The position numbers were made by a program, and so were the translations under genes. The notes below the pieces were generated by a model that saw only the letters and a list, made by a program, of their open reading frames with translations, made no database searches and was not told the DNA's origin. 64,000 bases of DNA from Plectosphaerella cucumerina. Lineage: Eukaryota > Ascomycota > Sordariomycetes > Glomerellales > Plectosphaerellaceae. Positions 57,648 through 64,000 of this stretch are shown in pieces. Every line of letters begins with the position of its first letter. Positions within the stretch are counted from its first letter, which is position 1. The DNA lies in the NCBI GenBank assembly GCA_020746995.1, contig JAGPXD010000003.1:186001-250000 (forward strand), read 5' to 3'.

Positions 57648-58222
57648 ATGTCCTTCATCGGCCTCGACTTTGCCCAAAAGGGCCTGGCGCTCTACACAGT
57701 GAGTCCCCCCTGCCCAGCTCCCTGAGGCCCTCACACTGACGCCCTTTCAGATTCCCGCCACCTGGCTGCTCACCATGCTGCCGCATGCCTACTCTGGACT
57801 CGCATCCGGCAACAACCTTGACCCTGCCTATCCTCGCGCCCTGACCGAGAACCTCAGCCGGGACGAGGCCATGGACAAGCGGGTAAGCCTCCGAATACTG
57901 ATCGAACCCCTCGGACCTCCGACTGACACCCGTCTAGAAGAAGCAGCGCATCATGCGTGCCGTAGCCGCCGAAGCCAATACACTCGAGACACTGGGCGTC
58001 GTCGCCGGTGCCGTTGTTGCCGCCACCGCCTCTGGCGCTGATGCTCGCCTGACCAACCTTCTGTCATTTGGTATCCTGGGTGTTCGCGCCGTGTACATCT
58101 ACGTCTACGTCATGCTCCAGGAGGACCGCAGCATGGCCCCGGTGCGCAGCATCATCTGGACGGTGAACATGATCGGTGTCATCTCGCTTTATGTTGTTGC
58201 CGCGCGGGCGATGGCCGCATAG
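57648..58222 (+). CDS. MAPEG-family membrane protein (microsomal glutathione S-transferase-like)
   Basis: Three exons (57648-57698, 57751-57882, 57938-58222), all phase 0, encode 155 residues with four hydrophobic segments. The stretch RIMRAVAAEANTLETLGVVAGAVVAA carries the R...N..E pattern of MAPEG proteins, and YIYVYVMLQEDRSMAPVRSIIW matches the second conserved loop (family form YxxxYxxxQ..R..P.RS..W). MAPEG proteins are trimeric ER or outer-membrane enzymes acting with glutathione on lipophilic electrophiles or peroxides; many fungal members have no proven activity. The start at MSFIGLDFAQKG fits the family, but two in-frame upstream ATGs (57519, 57573) could add up to 43 residues. Confidence 0.82.
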
Positions 58223-58901
58223 GAAGGCAGATGGAGAAAGAGCGTTCTGTAGGTAGGTATCTACCTTATATCTGGCTGTGGCGTTACAGCATAGTTGCGA
58301 TCATTGACCCTTCTTTACTTTGCTCTTTTTTGTGGTGAGGTTTTCCGTCGTGGACGACTCCTAAACTCTTCCACTGCAGCAGACTTCGAGATTGCCACCA
58401 TTCCTCACCTATGGTCTGCAAATATGTGGTGTTCCTGTCCCTCGGGCTTTTGGCCATGTGTTCACCTCGCATAGTATATGCCGATGTTCATGCTGGGCAC
58501 TCCTGAAGCACCCCTCTGGTAGAGTCTTGCATGCGGGACTAATTCACCAGCGCTCTTGTATGTTTTCACTGGGGCACAGGAACCCTCAGCTCTCGCTCCT
58601 GCCTCTCTCATCCCGGCCAGCTTCAATTCACTCATCTCGCTGCAGCATTTTCAGATGCTTGGCAGGAAGTGAATCACTCTCGAGGCAAGAGGTGAATACT
58701 GTCCCGGCAACCTCTGGTATAAAACCAAATCACTCGACCTTTAGAGCCGACACTCTCTTCCCATCCCAAACACATCCAAAAAGCCAGGCACGCCTGAAAT
58801 ATCACCACCGTTCGCAGAAGAAAACAAGCAACACTCCTCTACAGACGCCAGCTCAAAGCTCACGAGCCCGTATCAAACTCCTCCCACAAACCACACTCAA
58901 C
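58223..58901. promoter_or_regulatory. Intergenic region with the promoter of the small secreted protein gene
   Basis: 679 bp between tandem plus-strand genes. The left part is the 3' UTR of the MAPEG gene and includes taggtaggtatctacctta at about 58251-58269. The right part holds a good TATA box and a C/A-rich leader (cacatccaaaaagccaggc, ctcctcccacaaaccacactc) leading to the ATG at 58902. Confidence 0.6.
58718..58724 (+). promoter_or_regulatory. TATA box (TATAAAA) of the small secreted protein gene
   Basis: TATAAAA lies 178 bp before the start codon in a GC-rich genome where such boxes are rare. It is a plausible core promoter element for a strongly or conditionally expressed gene. Confidence 0.6.
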
Positions 58902-59177
58902 ATGCGCGCCTTCACCATCCTGGCCGTCGCCGGCCCCGCCCTCACCGCCGCCATGCCGGCCATCACCTCCGAGACGGCCCTCCCCACCACCCTCTGCACC
59001 GTCACCGCCGAGCCGACCGCCACCATCCCCGCCGACTGCAACCCCAAGTACTGCGAGGACGGCACCAGCTACTGCCACTACTGGGCCGGCATCACCGGCT
59101 GGGACAGCAACTTCAACCCCATCTCCGGCATGGTGCGCACCAGCATCGGCACTTGCGCTTCGGCTGTTGCCAACTAA
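58902..59177 (+). CDS. Small secreted cysteine-containing protein, 91 residues (unknown function)
   Basis: A single-exon ORF of 91 residues. The N-terminus MRAFTILAVAGPALTAAMPA is a convincing signal peptide with likely cleavage after about residue 17-20. The mature part (about 71-74 residues) has five cysteines (32, 46, 51, 58, 85), a Thr/Pro-rich start and an aromatic middle (YCHYWAGITGWDSNF). I do not recognise a named family. The codon third positions are almost all C or G, as in highly expressed fungal genes, and a TATA box stands upstream, which support a real gene. Small secreted proteins of this kind include effector candidates and cell-wall-associated proteins; neither role is shown by the sequence. 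An odd cysteine number leaves one unpaired or used for dimerisation. Confidence 0.75.
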   Translation: MRAFTILAVAGPALTAAMPAITSETALPTTLCTVTAEPTATIPADCNPKYCEDGTSYCHYWAGITGWDSNFNPISGMVRTSIGTCASAVAN

Positions 59178-59525
59178 AAATCGACCTGACTTCGGGTATT
59201 GAAGTGGAGGAGGAGCTTTCAGGCCAGCATCGCCATCGCCATTGAAACTACAGGGAACAAGTTCGGGGGAGAAGTCAAGAAATCAAACAGCAACACAAAA
59301 ACTGCAGAAGAGAAGTCCCATCAGTGATGTCAATGATACTGTGTGATGAAAAGGGGGGTCACGTGAAGTCAAGTCAGCTTCGCGCAAGCCATGACCCCAC
59401 CAAATCATCGCGACCGCGTCGCATCCCCGCCGTCGTGACACCCTCGGTCTCTTCGTAAACACCAGCCCGATTCCAAGCCCGCAACACCGGATTGACCTGC
59501 CAATCGCCTATACCCAGCTACAGCC
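59178..59525. other. Spacer between secreted-protein gene and NNF1
   Basis: 348 bp containing the 3' UTR of the secreted-protein gene (A-rich at 59270-59310) and the short promoter and leader of NNF1, including a ggggggtcacgtgaagtc segment at 59353-59370 with a CACGTG E-box. No gene. Confidence 0.5.
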
Positions 59526-60426
59526 ATGGCATCTCCACCCCCAGAAGCCGAGACAACCCCCGCGTCAGCCGCGCCAACAGCACCAGATCCATCCACCGCG
59601 CCGTCCGACCAGCCCGCGCCAGAACCCTCACCCGCCCCCCAAGACTCCGAAGCACAACCACCACAACAACCCCAAGACTCCGAAGCAACAGCGCCGCCCT
59701 CCCCTCCCCTCCCCCAGAAACACACCCCCGTCACCCCGGGCGCCCGCGCCGCCCGCCTCCTCGAGGTCTACGACTCCGTCCTCCGGCGCACCCTCGCCCG
59801 CGTCGACTACGACAACTTCGCCGCCTGCTTCCCCACCGTCGCGACGTACGCACCCAACGCCCTTCGCAATGTTCAGAAACAAATGGTCGACTATCTCGAT
59901 GACCGCTGCAACGTGGGTGTCCCCTCGTCCTAGCTACTCATGAGGTTACTGACATTCTTTTCCCCTCGCAGAAAGACTTCCACCTCATCCTCGAGGATCG
60001 CGACGTGATACGCAAGATCAACGAACTCGAGTCTCTCGTCCAAGACGCCGAAAGGCGGCGGCGGGAACATGCCTCTGACGCCCCGGCACCAGTACCGTGA
60101 GTCCCACCCCGTCTCCCATAATGTTCATCGCTCACATGTCTCCTAGCCCACACACTCTCCCCCCCGAGACCATCCTCCGAGCCCATCTACACCCACACCT
60201 CGCCCAACAACATTCCCACCTCGGCGCCGCCCTGGCAAATACAAAGCTCGAGAACGAGAAGCTCTTCGAGGAAATCAAGGCCCAGCGCGAGGAGGTACAG
60301 ACCCTCCTGGCTGCTCTCGACAGCGTCGTGGCCGATGTCGACGGTGCCAACGCCCTCCTCGCCGAGGTAGCCCCAGAACTGGCCGCCGAGGCGAGGAGAG
60401 CCGATGTTGAAATGACGGGCATGTGA
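59526..60426 (+). CDS. NNF1: Kinetochore protein NNF1 (MIS12/MIND complex)
   Basis: Three exons (59526-59912, 59972-60096, 60147-60426) encode 263 residues. The first 65 residues are Pro/Ala/Ser/Gln-rich. The Nnf1 domain follows (about 70-165): TPGARAARLLEVYDSVLRRTL, then DYDNFAACFPT and KDFHLILEDRDVIRKINELESLV. The remainder is helical with coiled-coil character (ALANTKLENEKLFEEIKAQREEV, about 205-235). Nnf1 pairs with Mis12/Mtw1 in the MIND complex, linking centromeric chromatin to Ndc80 at the kinetochore. Both junctions keep frame and give a continuous domain. The 3' end converges on the PH-like gene with only 215 bp between stops. Confidence 0.85.
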
Positions 60427-60641
60427 GGAGAGGTGGTGGGGGTATTCTGGATTCCTTTCCGCGCCTGTATACTATGCTATGCTATGATACCAATGATGCC
60501 ATGATCATCTACGATAGAAACCAAACTCGCTGCAGCCCTAAATGCCTCCGCCGTGGACGGGCTTGCGCCTACTCCCTCATCTAAAAAGTATGCTCTACAC
60601 CAGAAATGCAGATTGCGGCCGTAACTTCATCCATTCCACCC

Positions 60642-62242
60642 TCAGTTCGTCACCATCATGCTGGCCGCCGGGAACAGGGCCTGCTTCGCCCGCAGCGCCA
60701 TACGATCATACTCGGCCAGCCCAATGTCTTTGTACAGAGGCGGGAGGGCTCTCGTCATCCTCCCCGACTCCCAATCCACGTGCCACTTTGTCTGGCGCTT
60801 GATGATGTAGTCCGACTTGCGCGGACTGCTGAAGAGCAGGATGGCGTAGCACAGCCGCGCATATCGGAGGTCATCGCCAGGGGGTCGGTTCTCGTGCGAT
60901 GGTCGCCACTTGCCAAGTTCTGACGTGCTTGGCGATTCTGGCATGCCGGTGCCACTAGTTCCTGGACGCGAGATCTCCGACGGCGGCGTCGCGGCGGATG
61001 TGGGTGGGCGATGGGTCGTGGATGTCGTGGAGCGGCGGTTCATGGGGTGTAGTGATGGCGCTCGTGATAGAGAAGATGACGGGGTGGTCGCGGAAGTGGA
61101 AGCGGGAGAGGAGGTCGAGCTGCTCCGCATCGGCTGCAGAGCTGCAACAGAATGCGCAGGAATGGGAGGTTGTGACCCGGGAAACGGCCAAATATCGACA
61201 TCGATATCCACGTCGTGATTCAGGCTCGTGAGGCTGGACGTCACGCTGGGGGCATACGGCCTCCTCCCCAGTTCCGGCCCGCCCCTGACTTCACTGAAGG
61301 CGCTAAACATGCCAGCAGGCACCTCGATGCCGCCATCCAAACTGGATGTGCTGGGTCCGTTGAGCCGAAGTTGGTCGAGCGGCCTGGGCGTGGGCACGAG
61401 ATATCTCTGCCTCGGTGGTGCTCTCTGCGCCTGCGCCCTCTGTAGCCTACTCCGCTGGCTACGTGGTACGCTCTGGTCCACGGGAAAATCTCGCTCGTCG
61501 ATGTCGTGCGCGATGGCTAATGCTGCAAACAAGCCGTCGAGCCACTTGACAAAAGTGGCCGGTTCCACGCAGGACATCAGAAGCTGATCGGACTCCAGCC
61601 GGAGACGGATGACGTTCCGGCGCCTGTGGGAGCGCACCAATGTCAGCAACGGACCGCATGGTCTAGGCAAGGGAACTGGGCTCACTTCTTATAGTCGGCG
61701 GCGATCCCGACATCAGCATGTTGCAGGTTGTACGACTTCAGCAGGGTGGCTTTCTTGGCCCATGGCGGGTTGTCAGGGTCTGGGTTTGATGCCCATTCTC
61801 GGGCCATGCCCCATCCCCATTCCTTGTTGACCGTGTAAAAGGCGAGACTCGTCCCTCGGAGCTGTGCCACTGTTGTCCGCCACTGTCGATCGTCTGCGCG
61901 GCGGACGGCGTCGGTCAACTCTATTTTCATTTCCCAGATGCCCTCGAGTTCAATGTCCGTCGAGTAGGCAGGGGGTTGTTCCCGGCGGCCCCGAGCACTC
62001 TCGCCAACGTCAAGAGAACCGGACACACCCCGAACCCTAGGCCTCGGCTTGTACGGTGTGTAGGGCGGTGGCTGCTCTACCGGCGGCCGCGGGTCGGCTG
62101 TCATGAGCTGTTGGTAGAAGTAGTCCTCCTCCAGAGACAGACGATGACGGAGTGGCGAGCTTCCATGGCCGGTGGAGGAGGGCGGACGCCGGGTGGTTGC
62201 GGTAGAGGATCCATCTCCGCCGTGAGAGTCTGAGGAGCTCAT
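60642..62242 (-). CDS. Uncharacterised Ser/Pro-rich protein, possibly PH-domain-like
   Basis: Two exons (62242-61686, 61623-60642) encode 512 residues. An acidic/Ser-rich N-terminus with YFYQQLMTADPRPP and PPPY-type motifs (QPPPYTPY, QPPAYS) precedes a region of beta-strand character (about 108-215: IWEMKIELTDAVRRADDRQWR, TSLAFYTVNKEWGWG, ATLLKSYNLQHADVGIAADYKKR, NVIRLRLESDQLLMSC) that ends in the amphipathic helix EPATFVKWLDGLFAALAIAHD. That strand-then-C-terminal-helix order with LRLES...FVKWLDGL is what a PH domain looks like, and I infer one. A long Ser/Thr/Pro-rich linker follows, and a conserved-looking C-terminus (LRYARLCYAILLFSSPRKSDYIIK). PPxY motifs could recruit Rsp5/Nedd4-type ligases. 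No precise function can be assigned. Confidence 0.7.
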
Positions 62243-64000
62243 GGGATGTCAGAACTGGACGGCATTCGGTAAAACTGCCGCTGCGAGGCACCCGTTACCG
62301 GGATGAGAGCGACGCGTAGAGTCGTGGACACTGGATCGGGTCTCGAAGAGTCAAGCGATTGAAAATGAGGCCTCGGTCTAGCCTCCGATCTTCATCCTGA
62401 GCAACGAGGCGAGCCTGGTATCACTTGAAGAGAAGCCGTACTACGCCCGGTAAGAAAGTGACAAGACGTCGTGCCACCGATGAGGGGGGCAGGGCTTTGG
62501 TCGTATGTAAGTCTCCGTCGCGGGCGAGTCATCCAACAGCCTGGGTCGGCGGCGAGACGCAATAGGGCGTAAGGGATCCCGGGGTGCCACTTGTGGTGCC
62601 CGGAGGTCTGTCGGTACAAGTGCCGTTGCGTCGCGGAAAAGTCCCGTCACGATGTGGATTTCGTTAGGTGAAAGGGCGTAGGTGACAAGAGTGGTGGCTG
62701 GCCGAACACCGGAGAGCTGAAGGGAGCCGAACCAGAAGAACAAAATGCCGTGATGTGTGATCTAAGATGTTTCAAGATGCCGGTCGAGTCGAAACAAGAC
62801 AAGGTCGAGAACTTGCTAAGAAAAGAGAGAAACGGAAGAAACGGCGACAAGCTTCGACATGGCCGACAAGTGTACATAACACAAGCAGGCAGATCCAGTG
62901 AAGATCTGGTGGAACCCTGCCCCATGTCACGCCCCGGATGGAGAAGACATGGATGGTCGACGGCGTGTGCACTCGCCCGTCAGGCGCGAGCAAAGTCGAT
63001 TGGGATGACGGGTCTGTTCAGGGGGGGTTAGGGGGGGCCAGGACCCCCAATGAGACCGAGAGAGGCATCCAAGTGCCATTTTCGCGACCCCATCTCGGGC
63101 ACGTAAGCACCGAAAAGGCGGCCCCTATTGCTGGTGGGAGGATGGCGCCAGCAGATGCGACACAAACACCTTTTCGCCCCCTCCGCCCCTCCTCCCTCCT
63201 CCGTGTGTGCGCATCTGCGGACACGCCGACAAGGAAGGACAGCAAGTCGGCGGCGAGATGGCAATGTGTGAACCGTACTTTCGAGGATGGATCGTCAACG
63301 GCCCGTGCGAGGGGGATGGGCGCCTGTCTGCGCGCGTCCGCCCTCCCACAATGGACTTGTGTGTCTGGTGTTGTCGAAAACGACGGTCGCATCCCCGGCC
63401 GGGTGTGGGTGGACGTGCCCTGTGCCTTTTGTTTAATAACGGACCAGAGCCGTTGCTAGGCCGTTAGGGGTAGGTGAAGCGGACAAGCTGGACGGGTGAG
63501 GCAGGTCTTCGGCGCACTCGGAAGCACTCTCAGACGCACGAGCATGTCCGGCCGCCCTCTTGGCCTCTCCCCAGGCTCAGGGGCAGGGCAACGACAGCTC
63601 TGCTTCTGCTGCCCGGCGATCGGCGGCGCGTTCTGTCGACCTGATTCGCGGCAGCCCGGCCGGCGCACCCCCCTTCCTGTCCGAGGAGAAAACGTCGGGA
63701 GATTTGGGATGGAGATGACATGCAACCCTCCTGGACGTGGGTGTCTTGTCCTGTTGACAGAGGGCGTGCGCAGGGTCGGGTAGGAGGACGCGACGCACGT
63801 CGTCGGATGAGGAGGGGGGGCCCTGTCGTGCCCAGGGGCCAAGCCCGCTGGGAACCTTCCATCGCTTCCATGCATTGTTCCACACATGCTTCCAGAGGCC
63901 CAGCTGGCGTGTGAGGGGGTCGGTCCCACGGAACGGAACCCTGGGGCGACTCGGCACTGTCGGTCGGTCGGCCGTCGGTGGCTAGGCCAGGCCAGGTGCC
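62243..64000. other. Right-end region without a recognisable gene
   Basis: 1.76 kb upstream of the PH-like gene. It should include that gene's promoter and leader. Open frames up to 173 codons occur (plus 62938-63459) but look non-coding in composition. A G7-TTA-G7 tract at 63021-63037 is the only notable local feature. A gene starting beyond the window cannot be excluded. Confidence 0.45.

Noticed and set aside
50731..60426. Possible secondary-metabolite cluster around the ABC transporter and MAPEG gene
   Set aside because: No PKS, NRPS, terpene or DMAT core gene, no P450 and no pathway regulator; flanks are NuA4 and kinetochore housekeeping genes.
63021..63037. Telomere-like GGGGTTAGGGG tract
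   Set aside because: Only one TTA between two G runs; no TTAGGG array, so it is not evidence of a chromosome end. It might form a G-quadruplex but nothing supports a role.

Overview
The window is nuclear DNA from a filamentous ascomycete (Pezizomycotina, most likely a Sordariomycete). The reasons are: GC-rich coding DNA; 18 recognisable protein genes, most of them split by short introns of about 50-180 bp with GTRNGT donors, CTNAY branch sites and YAG acceptors; genes on both strands with no operon logic; and a family content typical of filamentous fungi (PAN1, EAF1/VID21, a PDR-type ABC transporter, MAL- and Sut1-type sugar transporters). There is no plasmid, phage, CRISPR, transposase or secondary-metabolite core gene. 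Species cannot be fixed from the sequence alone.

Layout. 1-3.4 kb: no recognisable gene. 3.4-5.8 kb (-): a CaMKK/SNF1-activating-type kinase, divergent from 6.6-7.2 kb (+) BET5/TRAPPC1. 7.7-9.4 kb (-): PEX3, divergent from 10.1-11.0 kb (+) ATG101. 11.9-14.2 kb (-): an HCM1/Sep1-type forkhead factor preceded by a 5.5-kb gene-free stretch. 19.7-24.2 kb (-): PAN1, carrying an apparent one-base frameshift. 25.2-29.0 kb (-): a 1200-residue PH-like plus leucine-rich-repeat protein resembling CARMIL. 31.8-34.3 kb (+): cytochrome b5 reductase CBR1 and the G-patch splicing factor SPP2. 35.3-39.4 kb: two convergent sugar transporters of different families. 41.3-43.6 kb (+): endosomal Na+/H+ exchanger NHX1. 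44.2-49.1 kb (-): EAF1/VID21, the NuA4 scaffold. 50.3 kb (-): an intron-containing tRNA-Thr(CGT). 50.7-55.4 kb (-): a full-size PDR-type ABC transporter. 57.6-60.4 kb (+): a MAPEG-family membrane protein, a small secreted cysteine-bearing protein and kinetochore NNF1. 60.6-62.2 kb (-): a serine/proline-rich protein of unknown role, PH-like at best. 62.2-64 kb: no gene.

Most genes are conserved housekeeping genes (vesicle tethering, peroxisome biogenesis, autophagy initiation, endocytic actin, splicing, histone acetylation, kinetochore). The accessory flavour comes from the ABC transporter, the sugar-transporter pair, the MAPEG gene and the secreted protein. Exon boundaries were read by eye from splice consensus and reading-frame continuity; each multi-exon gene closes to a whole number of codons except PAN1, which is one base over. 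I saw no clear undescribed multi-gene system. The best leads are the PAN1 frameshift, the PAN1/CARMIL-like neighbourhood, the in-frame EAF1 intron and the secreted protein.
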